DNA of 64,000 nucleotides. Origin: Cristatella mucedo. Lineage: Eukaryota > Bryozoa > Phylactolaemata > Cristatellidae. The translations under genes and the position numbers were made by a program. A model generated the notes under the pieces. That model was not told the origin of the DNA and made no database searches. It was given only the letters and a program-made list of their open reading frames with translations. Numbering within the stretch: the first letter of the stretch is position 1; every line of letters starts with the position of its first letter. Below are positions 34,024 through 44,949 of this stretch, piece by piece. The stretch covers positions 3,292,501 through 3,356,500 of the forward strand of contig WPIO01000026.1 of NCBI GenBank assembly GCA_009760855.2, given 5' to 3'.

Positions 34024-34188
34024 TATCTGATTTAACAGACTCGTTTTGAATAGCGACAGAAGAGCCTTTACGGCTATCACCACAGCTTCCAGTGACAACA
34101 AAGGATTGCCCACCGCAGGATTCGAACCCATGACCTCGGGGCCGAGGTCGTGAAAAGCAACCGCCTTACCCAGTTAGCCATTACGGAC
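34024..34188 (-). repeat. SINE family A copy, near full length
   Basis: Reverse-complement copy: 'ctgatttaacagactcgttt', 'gaagagcctttacggctatc', 'ccgcaggattcgaacccatg', the palindrome around 'cctcggggccgaggtcgtg', and 'ccgccttacccagttagcca'. It lies about 250 bp from the 33603 copy in opposite orientation. Confidence 0.92.
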
Positions 34189-34715
34189 AGATGCCACACA
34201 GAGGTAGATACTGGCCACCAGTTGGCTTCCAGCAATTAGGGAAGCCAGGCAATCTGCTATTAGAGCTAGTTAGTTGTTCAACACATCACTCATTAATTAA
34301 CACAATTGCAAATACAGCCTTGCCAACAGCAACAAAAAACTGTAGCCGCAGCTTGATCTGCTGCTGCTGCTTTTGTTGCAGCAGGAAAGAAGCATTCATT
34401 CCAGCCAGGAGGCCAGCCGAGAGGCTAGCAAGGCAAGGTAACGTCGAGATACTAGCCCGAGGTCCTGACACTTGCCAGCCTTTTGGCCGACCTCTCCTGC
34501 TTATAGCACTGAATCGAGAAAAAACACCCTGCAGCAACACTTCTCGCCACGATGCGACTGCCCCTGCTACTACCCGCAACTCCGCTCAATGAAATATATT
34601 GACTATCAACTATCCTAAAGACTGCTGCTTTTAGATAGTGTGGCATTCGGTCCACCTTGATGCCGCACAGGCGTCGAATGTCTTAAAAGCTGCTCAATTT
34701 GCCGTGTCGTCCTGC

Positions 34716-34718
34716 GAG

Positions 34719-34756
<38 letters not shown>

Positions 34757-34965
34757 TTGCACTTGATAAAGCGCCCTCAGAGAACTTAATCTCTTTCTAG
34801 GCGCTTTACATTTGCTGCTAAGTGATACGCAATAGAATAGTAAGTAAAATCATGCTTGAAAAACAAACAAAATGAATAACATGGTTAGGGGTTACATGCA
34901 CTGGGTCAGCATGCAAATGTGGTTAGTGGCAGCATGAACAGTGTCAGCACGCACCAGATTGGCAG
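34716..34965 (-). repeat. LINE 3' end with (AAT)n tail
   Basis: Tail (AAT)n at 34721-34756, then 'attgcacttgataaagcgcc' and 'agagaacttaatctctttct', followed by about 170 bp of LINE 3' UTR ('gcatgcaaatgtggttagtg'). Confidence 0.9.
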
Positions 34966-35009
34966 CCACCACAGTCTCATCCTCTCTAATTAGCTGCAGA
35001 GTAATATGT

Positions 35010-35095
35010 AAATATAATATATAATGCATTTGTATAGCCTCCTAAGAGAACTGAATTTTTATCCAGACGCTTCACATATCCTGCGAAGCTCGAGC
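35010..35095 (-). repeat. Decayed LINE 3' end
   Basis: 'aatataatatataatgcatt' and 'cctaagagaactgaattttt' are recognisable, with a degraded 'agacgcttcacatatcctgc' closing word. Adjacent 35095-35150 carries a B-box-like 'cgagccctcgacctcggtcg', possibly a partial SINE. Confidence 0.6.
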
Positions 35096-35218
35096 CCTCG
35101 ACCTCGGTCGTAAAGGTGATCTGATCGTTAAAAGCAATCGCCTTAACCCCCCCCCCCCACACCAGAGTGGCTTAACAGCTCATCATTCCACACCAACTCT
35201 GTCTCTGCACCTACCTAC

Positions 35219-35265
35219 TTTTGCAGTGCTTCCTCTCGCTTCAATGCAAGAACTCTATTACAATT
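35219..35265 (-). CDS. Candidate small exon upstream of the HLH exon
   Basis: A 47-bp segment with acceptor actgaacttgcag|AATTGT and donor GCAAAA|GTAGGT, encoding NCNRVLALKREEALQ plus two bases. These complete a Lys codon with the first base of the 21182-21270 exon (AA+A), so helix 1-like KREEALQK would join SDMNTF. This phase fit and the helical composition are the only support. The normal NCOA helix 1 sequence is not visible. It could be chance. Confidence 0.3.
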
Positions 35266-36423
35266 CTGCAAGTTCAGTCCCAGCAACGAAGTAATGCAGC
35301 TCAAGTTAACATGTGCGCACTCATGCAGCACACTGACCGGCAAAAGTAGAGTGAGCGCAGATAAATCAACAGTCGCCCTACTAGGGCACCAACACGGTAG
35401 AACACCACCAATGCAGCCTCTCCAGGCTCTCCTCCGAGTAAGAATGCCTCTCATCCAGAGCTCCAGCGCCCGAGTTCCCGTGGCAGGCCCTCATAGAAAG
35501 CCACCAACAGTTGCCACGTCCCTTCCAAACAGCCAGAGGCTTAGGAATCCGCGTGCAGAAGACAGCAGTGGCAGCCCACTGTAGGTTCTTAAGGCCGACT
35601 CGACAAGTGCCGACCAGGAATCTCTCTCAAAAGAGCCCAGAAACAGTCAGCTATGCGATAGTAGCTGCCAATGCATGAGCGCCGGCCAGCCCATGCCTCT
35701 CAGCCGTGGCAGGCGGGCAGCGGCAGGCAGTCCTCTCGGTCTAGCTATGCAAACCTTCAGCCTTGGCTAGCCATTAGCTGCCCAACTTCTGCCCAGACGG
35801 GGACAGCCGACGAGATCGTCATTGGCGCTGCAGCCAAGGTGAGTCGGACAATTTCAGAAGCATGTCGAATTTCAGACAGCCTAACTCAGCCATCACGAAG
35901 GGTGGCGGTTGGGGTGAGTTTGCTGTCGTGGCTAAGTTGGCGATGCATGGCCAGAAGGCTGCCAGTCACAAAAAACAATGCCGGGCAAGTGCATACCTCA
36001 TCGGCCGGCAGGTCACGAATGGATGGGCCTGTCAGGAGTGGATCGTGACTAAGATCTCGGCTACACCGGCACCATACCGGGCCCATATAGAAATCAGGAT
36101 TAAAAAAAAACATCATTAGACACGTCAGAGCACCTCTGCCAAGCAAGTCACCAAGCCGGTGAACCCTCGGTGGCTGAGCCGACCTGGGGTACAGCAGCAA
36201 TCAATAACCGCCTGGCCAGGCAGGGATCCTGGGGCTGTGCCTCATCAACCAGCCTGCTCGAGCAAACACTCGGCACTAACTTGGGCTGGGACACAGTCGT
36301 AACACTTGGGCAGTGCTCTACCTCCTGCAAGCCAGCACCATTGCACAACAAAGGTGGCATCTCGTGTGCATGCGAATGCGCACACCATACTCGAGTATGT
36401 ACTCACATGCGAGCTAGATAAGC

Positions 36424-36710
36424 ATGTGCGCATGTGTGTGTGTGTGCGCATGTGTGTGTGTGCGCATGTGTGTGCACGCGCATGTGTGTGGGCGTGCACG
36501 CTCATGTGTGTGGGCATGTACATGGGTGTTCGCACGTGTGTGTTCGCATGTGTCCGTGCGCATGTGTGTGTGCGCATGTGTGTGTGCACATGTGTGTGTG
36601 CACATGTGTGTGTGCACATGTGTGTGTGCGCATGTGTGTGCACATGTGTGTGTAGGTACATGTGGGTGTATGCATGCATATGTGTGTGAGTGTGCCACAT
36701 GCTCACATGA
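36424..36710. repeat. GT/GCAT-rich alternating purine-pyrimidine tract
   Basis: Repeats of 'gtgtgtgtgcgcat' and 'gtgtgtgtgcacat' over about 280 bp. Cys/Val and His/Thr-rich open frames on the two strands are artefacts. Confidence 0.95.
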
Positions 36711-39030
36711 CTATACATCCATATGTATATTTTATGTGTATGTATATTTTGCACCCTGCACGACCATTAAATGTCATATGACCGATATATTGATGTATAT
36801 AGGCATATTTGGATGGGGGGTCAACGCCTTCAGCTGCCTAAGGTTGCAAAGGGTGCTTTAGTGACATCCTGTATGCCAGCACAGGCTCTGGCTTACTCGG
36901 TGCCTGGCAGCCTGCTGCCCTGTGGCAGTGGGCTCCAGAGAAGAAGGTACTCAACAGCCCCAGCAGCTTGCAGTTACATTACCAATGTTGGTGACCCCGA
37001 CACAGGTGAGCACCGTGATAGTAAATCGATTCGTATAGGACCCAAAAAAAGCTTAAGGCCTGCCGAGCATTGCATTTGCATCGACTATGACGTCGGTCTA
37101 CTACCTAAGTAGGACTGGCCTCTTGGCAACCCCTTCCCTTACCCTTTCCTCGCGGCGGCCTGATATATCACAGATATCTGTACATCGCTGAGCTGCATAC
37201 CGGACACGTGACAGTTCAGTGCTTACAGCTAGCACCGTGGCTGGTTCAAATCCATTCAATCTGCATTTCATCGCAGGTAGCAACATCACAGCTTGATCCA
37301 TGACTCTATTAGCTCAAGGCAACTACAGGGGCTCAAGCAGCTTTCGGATACATCACCAGGACTGACTAGTACGTGACACTACTGACGAGCTCCAATTTGT
37401 CATGCTTAAGCCAATCACTCGTTGTGGCAGTCAGACAGGCACTGCTATCTACCATCACTTTTCCTCCTCCATCCTCGGTGGATCACAGACAGACATGATT
37501 CGTGAGTGCCAGATTCCCTCCACTACAGGCCACACAGCAACATTTGCTGGCTCTAACTTAGTTGCCTTATTCGAATAGACACATTTGCAACAATAGAGCT
37601 AGAGAGAAAGAGAGACGAAGACACTGAGACTGAGCGAGATGACACAGTAGGAGGGGGGTGCACGGTTGGGGAGGGGATAGGAGAGGGGTGAAGGGTGGAC
37701 AGGTGAGAGGAGTGGAAAGGGTAGAGGGAGGGGAGAGGAGGCAGAGAGAGAAGGGGGGTAGAGATGAGCAGAGGAACCGGTAATAGACTGTGGCTTCGGC
37801 TGCAGCCTGTGGTGGAGGTAAGCTAAACTCTTATGAGCAGACTGGCACCATTACTTATGAGTGTACCGGTGCATGTGAGTGTGGGGTGCATGTGGATAAA
37901 CGGATGCATTTCAAAGTACCCACATTAAATAAAAGACGTAGTAACAGCAGGGTGGCTGCCACAATTCGGTCAAGCCAATAGCCTCAACAAACCATTCGGC
38001 TAAGTGAACCTGCCTGAAATGTATATGGGTTTGCCAAGTACACAGTGCATGCTTGCTGCATGAGCACGTAGATAGAGCTGGTAGGTGTGCATGACAACAG
38101 GCACACAGCCTACATAGTTGTGACAAAGAGCAAGAAGGATTCTCCTTTACAATCCATATCAGTCCCCCTGCATATGAGACTGCTGTCTTACTGTCGTGTG
38201 TGGCCACCACCACCACCAACACAGAAGGGCCGTAAGTTTGCCAGCACTTGCCATCTGCTCACGAAATGCAACAGATGTGCCTGACAAGCAGTATGTACCA
38301 GCGATGGTCGTCTGGAAGTGTGTCCGATAGTTGTGGCTCACAAGCATTCAGCTTCTGAATTCTGGCTTAGGGTCAATGTGCAAGGTGTAACAATCTGGGG
38401 AGTGGTCTTGAAAACTCTAGACAATGCACCAACCCTAACTATCTTTAAGGACCACTCAAGGAATCTGCAGAATACCGAACCTAGGCATAGGCTGCCCCAA
38501 GTCTACGTTGGTCATCGCTGCACAGCAAAAGTTTCGGTGGCAAGTGAAAGTTGCACACTGATTAGAGGTGTAGAGAAAGCATCCACTGGGCCTTGGCACC
38601 ACCCATCGCCCACACCCACCGTTGGACCGACATTGAAGGCAGGAGCTGCACAGCTGGTTGAGTAGAAACCTTTTGCACTCCTCAGGGAGGCACGACCAGC
38701 CTCAGCGATCGCCTCTACAAGTTTCTTAGCCCTGGCTTAGCTCACCTTCCTCCCCTTACGACCGTCAGGCAGCAGCAGCAAGCATCCATGCGTAAGTCGC
38801 GAACTGAATTCAAGCTCTCGACAGGAAAACAGTGAAGACTCCTCAGCATCAGGGACAGGCGGCATCATGGCACAGCCAGCGCTTATGGTTAAGCCGGGCT
38901 GCTCAGCTCAAAATGAGAGGTAGCTGCATCAACGATGCTCGACTGAAGACCATTCACAGGGTGGTACATACTTACTGAGCCGAACAGTGTGTGCACACCA
39001 GATCGTATACATACACACACTGCCCCTCGG
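36711..39030. other. Unassigned sequence with a purine-rich patch
   Basis: No gene recognised. A G/A-rich tract (GAGG, GGGG and GAGA words) runs from about 37595 to 37765 on the plus strand. Confidence 0.45.
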
Positions 39031-39031
39031 T

Positions 39032-39071
39032 CTTAGCCGTAGTGGTAAGGTGCTACGTATACAAACACATA

Positions 39072-39140
<69 letters not shown>

Positions 39141-39190
39141 GTATATATATACATATACATATATATTAGGTAAGGTGCTATCTAGTAGCA
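39032..39190. repeat. (TA)n microsatellite within a SINE B-like head
   Basis: 'cttagccgtagtggtaaggt' (A-box-like) is followed by 'gctacgtatacaaacacat' and a TA run (about 39071-39137). After the run, 'taggtaaggtgctatctagt' appears, as though the A-box word was repeated on both sides of the TA expansion. Confidence 0.75.
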
Positions 39191-39244
39191 TCCGGTGGGA
39201 GGGGCTGGAAGTCTAGTTGAGGTTTCGAGTGGGGAATTTGCAGG

Positions 39245-39930
39245 CAGATGCCTCCCCTAACCGGCACTCAGTGGGCCAGCTTCATTTATTAGTTGCATGA
39301 AGGCTTGCCGGTCAATAATGCCATTTAAACGATGGACAGGCCCTATTCCTGAAGAACAAAAGCACGACCATACCCATACCACTCAGCAGTATTCCATGCC
39401 GGTTCATGCTCATCACCAGAGATGGCAAACAGGGGTGCCTCCGTTACTGTTCATGTTTTCATCTGTCCATAGAATGCGATTCCACACGACTTTTATTGAG
39501 TGGGCATGTCCCCTTGCCCATTGCAAGCACTTCAATTTATGGAAAACTTAGCTTGTGTTGGGCAACTCGACAAAATGCAAAACCGTAGCTGGAAAACTTC
39601 CTCTTTAGGATTCTAACAATTTACTTCCTAGCAGTACCTGCTAAGGCCTGCAATAGCTCTTTTAAACTTGCAGCGTTGTGCTGTAGTACTGGGATCTTGC
39701 GAACTGGTCAACCCTATCACAGTGGCCAACTGTCCGAGGAATGCACCATCCACCTCTTTGATCTCTGATCAGACTAAGGAAGTCACTGTCCATGGCTGTG
39801 GCTGCTGCTATATTTTATACGATACTGTTTGCAGGTCTTTCTTTGCAAAAGATTTCCTTATTCCAACCTCTGCTGCAATCTGTCGATTGCTACTGCTAAT
39901 CTCATAGAAGGCTTTGACCGGTCTTTTAAT
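39245..39930 (-). mobile_element. Tc1/mariner-like transposon fragment
   Basis: The minus strand reads an N-terminal helix-turn-helix-like SNRQIAAEVGIRKSFAKKDL near 39830-39890. VWNRILWTDE near 39465-39495 holds the catalytic Asp of the second block. GIGPVHRLNGIIDRQAFMQL lies near 39290-39350. The DNDPKH and PDLNPIE blocks are missing, so the C-terminal part is lost toward the TA repeat. It belongs to a different subfamily from the other four copies, judging by its sequence words. Confidence 0.78.
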
Positions 39931-40277
39931 GCAATAACTGACTAGTTTACCCACGACCACTCTCGGAAAGTAACGGGCCAGAAGAAGGCCAAAACTGCAG
40001 TTAACAGCAGCCCCGAATGACTCACTTGCGAATAGCTAACTTATCGAATACACAAAAATCGTAAACACCGTGGCTTTAGTGGCCATCGTGTTAAAGCTGT
40101 TTAAAGCTGAGTCTTCTTCATATTTAGGGATCCGGTAAGATTGCCTGGATATTTAGACAACCAATCGGTGACAGCCAACCCAATTCCACCCGAGCGCATC
40201 TGTACCTCGAGGCAATGCCGTGGCAAGAGCAACACAGGCAGCAAGGTTTGATTTCAGCCAATGCAATTTGCGACTGT

Positions 40278-40306
40278 GTGTCTGTGTCTGTCTTGTGTTT
40301 GTCTGC

Positions 40307-40372
<66 letters not shown>

Positions 40373-40374
40373 AC
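40278..40374. repeat. (GT)n microsatellite
   Basis: GTCT-containing leader followed by a nearly pure GT run (about 40309-40372). Confidence 0.97.
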
Positions 40375-41465
40375 GTGTGCATTTATGTGCATGCGGGAGT
40401 GCAGTGCGTATCAGCTTGCGTGCCTACGTTCGCTCGCAAGTGTGTGTGCTGTGCATGTTCAGGACACGAAAGCCTCCAGTGGTACTAAGAGGTGAGACTG
40501 TGGGGATGAAAACGCTGCCTGCCGAAGCACACTCCTCCTATCCTTCGGTTTCCTGGAAGCAAGCCCTCACCATTGAGCAGACAGAGGCTACTATTTCACC
40601 GCTCTTGCAACACCAAGCTTTGAAGCTTGTCCGGGCTTTTAATAGCTATTTAGGTGCCGGAGCCGGATCCTAAGTCACGGGTCTATTGGTAGAGTAACAT
40701 GTGTGAACTCAAGCAGGGGCATGAACGAATGGGTGCACCAGGTGGCTTGATCTCTTGACACCTGCCCATCTGCCTTCCTACGGCTGGCTCCCAGCAAGGT
40801 AAAGCAAGCTATGTCCACCATCTCGGTTTAATTCTTGCCAAAATCCCCAGAATGAAAACTGCACATTGAGCTAACCATCGTCCTCTCTCGCTCTCTATCA
40901 CTCACTCTCTTTCTGTCTCTCACAAACTCTCTGAAAAGCAAAATATGAAAAGAGATTAAATAAGACAAGAGTCATAAAGAAAGCGATTGCCATTCATCGG
41001 CCGCAAAGTCAGCAGCCCGCTGGAAGACAGGGCAGCAGAAGCTGTGCTCCCTTCTCCGGGCCCGACAGTAAAAGGCCATTGCTGGCAAACAGCTGATAAA
41101 CAACACCATCACCTTGCTGCAGCTCATAGCAAGCGACAGAGCACCCTCATTTATGCTCTCTTCAAGAGGTCGATAGAAATAAATATGCAGGAAAATCTGA
41201 TGGCAGTTGATATCCACCTTTCATACTTAGTACTAATGTTAAAATCCCTAACAATAAAGACTAGATGGACCAAATTTCCAGACGAAGGACATAGGTGGAC
41301 AAAAAACAAGACAAGAGAAGAGAGTCGGAGACAGGGAGCAGAGAGACATTGGGAGATAAGAAGACACACTCAAGGAGGCAGCAACACTTAAAGACAGTGA
41401 GACACAGGAGATACAGAGAGGCAGATGGTGACACTGGCTAGAACTACTGAACAGTAAGAACTTAC

Positions 41466-41638
41466 TCTCCTCCTTTTCCTTCGACCAGTGCAAAGATATC
41501 CAATGCAGCGCTCGGCTTTGGTGATTTCTAAATCAAATCCACAGTCGGTTCCATCGGTCTGTTTGCTTTCTTCCAGTTCCAATATACAAGCACTTTCGCG
41601 AAGGTTTGAGCAAGTAGCGGCTAGATGCCAGAGCCGTG
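41466..41638 (-). CDS. Candidate upstream exon with basic end (weak)
   Basis: An open minus-strand segment ending at a perfect donor GGAGA|GTAAGT, with possible acceptor cacacgtgcag|CACGG. The in-frame end reads CIGYLCTGRRKRRR in phase 0, which would suit the basic region expected just before helix 1 and would join the 35219-35265 candidate in phase. No homology was recognised in the rest (ELEESKQTDGTDCGFDLEI), and no ATG is present. A chance open frame is quite possible. Confidence 0.2.
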
Positions 41639-41666
41639 CTGCACGTGTGCCAGGCACAGAGTGAAG

Positions 41667-41830
<164 letters not shown>

Positions 41831-42739
41831 TCTCACTCCAAATCTGAATAGCCTTACAGGTAGAGTGGCCTGCCGGACGGGCAGCCACTGCTCTGGTTGC
41901 TGTCCTGCCAATACGCTTTGCCAGAACGAGGTTAGGACACCCTCAGCTTACCGAATATTTGGTGCCATGCCCCCTACCCTACATTCAACGAACCCCCGAG
42001 CGACAGTGAAGGAGTTCACATAGATAGTCCAGTGCCATAACGATTTGCCAGTTCTGGTAGACATCTCGAACTGGCAGCTGGTGCACAACAGCCGTGGGGC
42101 AGCACTTCGGTCAATCTGAGCATCACATGCCAGCAGTGAAAACCAGAAATGCCTTACTTAACGGCACAATAGGTTTCCTTTAAAATACACCCATTGTGCA
42201 GCTGATAGTACGGCCCAATTCTGTGACTCGGACTCACTCTGCAGGCCTAATGGATCTGCAGTGAGCCAAGCCCACCTCCACCTGCCATCGCCAGCCGGAC
42301 ACCAGGCCACAGCAGGCCCCGGGCAAGCCTGCGGTGGCTACACGCACGTGGGGCACTTGCCAGCAAAAAAAAGACTTTGCACCGAACTCTGCCACGTGCT
42401 CGGCCAAGAAGCACGAGAGCAGCCGCCAAGGCACAAGATCGACAGCAGCACATGCCCACCCAGGTACACCTAGCAGCTGAGATCGGCCGAGGCGGCAATG
42501 CTTCAGGTGAGCAGGCGACCTTCACTCTCCCAGCGATTCGTTCACAATCTTATCAACAACTTTTCATGCCTATCCACGATAAGGGAGTGGGAGAGGGGAG
42601 TAGTCGAGTGCCACTGGTAGGCTACCGGCTACACAGCCAGCAGTCGGTAAGAGCCCAGGCAACAGCTAAGCAGCTAAGTTCTCAAGCTGACAGGTGCATC
42701 ACTCACAAGCCAACAGCTAACCTGACAGGTTGACAAGAA

Positions 42740-42860
42740 GGCAGGCAGCAGCAGCATAGGTTGTAGCAGCAGCAGCAGGATATGCAGCAGCAGCACCGTA
42801 GGTAGTAGCAGCAGCAGCAGGATACATAGCAGCAGTAGCAGCAGCATAGGTAGCAAGTAC
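42740..42860. repeat. Trinucleotide-rich tandem repeat, 42-bp period
   Basis: GCA-rich on the plus strand. On the minus strand one frame reads YPAAAATTYGAAAA twice, with synonymous differences (ACT/ACA, TAC/TAT), giving a 14-codon period. It may be a coding low-complexity exon or only a GCT/GCA repeat. No splice context was established. Confidence 0.7.
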
Positions 42861-43279
42861 ATGCGCACAGGCACGAGAGGCAGCTGGCCACACCCCACGG
42901 CCCCGTTCGACTTCAACGCTGGCTTTTCTAAACTGATTACTAGGCAATAGTGACCGGTACCAGCTCTTCGGATTATCAGCCTAACAGGCTGTGGCTCAGC
43001 GACCCCACAATGGTGCCTAACCCTCCTTCTACCCTGGTGCCTAGCCCCTCCCTCCCTCCCCCAGATGGGGCCTACCCCCTCCCTCCCTCCCTCCCGATGG
43101 TGCCTAGCCTCGGGACGAGATTCGTAGCTCTGCCACCGATAATGCTCGGCAGGATGGCACTGGCCTGGCACTTGTCCTGGCTAAGGCTGCCTGGTGCAGC
43201 CAGCCAGCCAGTCAGCCTAGCAAACTGTCCAGCCGACAAAGCAACCAGTGGAAAACCACCACCACCCATCAGCTGGCAT

Positions 43280-43357
43280 CAGTCCCTTGAAGGTGCCGAA
43301 AGCAGCAGTCCCTTGAGGGCACCGAAAGCAGCAGTCACTTGAGGGCACCGAAAGCGG
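43280..43357. repeat. 26-bp tandem repeat, three copies
   Basis: Three contiguous copies of a unit beginning 'cagtcccttgaaggtgccga', differing at a few bases. Period 26 is not a multiple of three, so it is unlikely to be coding. Confidence 0.9.
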
Positions 43358-44573
43358 CACCCGCTTGGAAAAAGCTACCAAAAACGCCAACGGGCGCAGG
43401 CTCGCAGCACTTGGGGCCCGAACGCCGTGCACTAACTGCTTCTTACTGCATACAGCAGCCTCGAGAAAGACAAGACGTCGACGGGCGCCGCCGCCCACGG
43501 CGACCATCGGTCGACCTCGCTGCTTAAATGTTTTGGCAGCTGATTTGCCCGGGCAGGCCAAGGCAACGAACCGTGCCGAAGCAGGAGCCCCATGCCCACA
43601 TGTCCCTTCCTCAGCCTGGTCAGAAGTTGCCAGACCTGCCCACGACTGTGACGTCGGTCACCGATGGGCAGAGGGAGGTGCCGACCTTTGGCAAGCCAGC
43701 ATCTATTTCACATGCAAAAATCAAAAGGCTGCTTCGAGGAAAACCGACCTGGCACCAAGGCAGCCATACCACCATGTAGCCGCGACACAAGGGACCAGCC
43801 AACCATACGGCTGCAGTTAAGAGGACGAGGAGATCGGTGATGACGAGGGGGTCGAGAATGATATGGGAGACCGGCTCAGGAGCTTCTTAGCCTCTCCGGA
43901 CGATGCTGCAGGCAGCCATCAGCTCAGTTCCCAGAGCAGTACCCCTCCCAGCTCCTGCTCTCCTTCCTCCTCCCACCCACCCATTCAACAGTGGGGTAGC
44001 AGCCAAGCAGCCGACTGCTTTTCGGCAGATGTGCCACTCCTGGCAGCAGCAATATCCAAGCACACCAAACCACTCAGAACGCCTGCTGCCCGTGTGACGA
44101 GCTCGTGCAAACTAGGCGACGTCCTCCTGCCCAGCGAGCCACCTGCCTCCCCCTCGCCCTCCTCCTTCCAGCCAACAGCATGGCCTCCGTTCTCTGGTAC
44201 CACCCTTCCTTGCCAACGGAGCTAAGAAAACGTACGAGACCACCGCACTCACCTTGCTATCAGCATGCTGAAAAAAATGACGTGTCGTGCGAAGAAAGCT
44301 GCCGGCGCCGGCGGATGGATTGCTGCTGCTCAGGATGCAGATCAGTCACTGGCTGAGCCGTGCACGGGGTTTGGGCCGAAAATGTCTGCTATCTAGAAGC
44401 CAATCGACAAGCGCAGGCCTACATCCGCAGACTTGATTTACTACGCTTGACTGCAGCCAGCAACGGCCTTTGCCTTCGAGAGCCGGCAAACGACAAGCTC
44501 GCACCACATGAGCAGTGCTGCACAAGCATGAAACCGTCTGGCTAAAGTGGGCAGGCGGTGCTGGAACTAAATA

Positions 44574-44738
44574 CTAGCTGATTGAGCAGCCTCATTTGTA
44601 TAGCAGCAGAAGAGCCTTAACGGCTATCACTGCCGCTTGCAGTTGGCAATAAAGAATCGCTGCCCACTGCAAGATTCGAATCCACGACCTCGGTGGTGCA
44701 GTGCCAGCACCTTAGCTGCTGGGCTATCGCCTCACTTA
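44574..44738 (-). repeat. SINE family A copy, diverged
   Basis: 'agctgattgagcagcctcat', 'gaagagccttaacggctatc', 'ctgcaagattcgaatccacg' and 'accttagctgctgggctatc' give 3' end, core, B box and A box on the minus strand. Confidence 0.88.
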
Positions 44739-44785
44739 CAAGCCCATCTGCCGACTAGCCACGGCCTGCAGACACTTGCACATGC

Positions 44786-44798
44786 TAATAACAATAAC

Positions 44799-44833
<35 letters not shown>

Positions 44834-44895
44834 ACTTGATAAAGCGCCCTCGGAGAACTTAATCTCTTTCTAGGCGCTTTACATTGGCTGCAAAG
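44786..44895 (-). repeat. LINE 3' end with (AAT)n tail
   Basis: (AAT)n at 44792-44832, then 'cacttgataaagcgccctcg' and 'ctttctaggcgctttacatt'. It is cut off soon after. Confidence 0.9.
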
Positions 44896-44949
44896 GCTGT
44901 CGCTAACCAATTGACCCGCTTCCTTTCCGGCATGTGAATAAAGAACTTA

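Noticed and set aside
43863-44225. A Ser/Pro-rich plus-strand gene of 120 codons
   Set aside because: No recognisable domain or splice context, and competing open frames on both strands; composition explains it.
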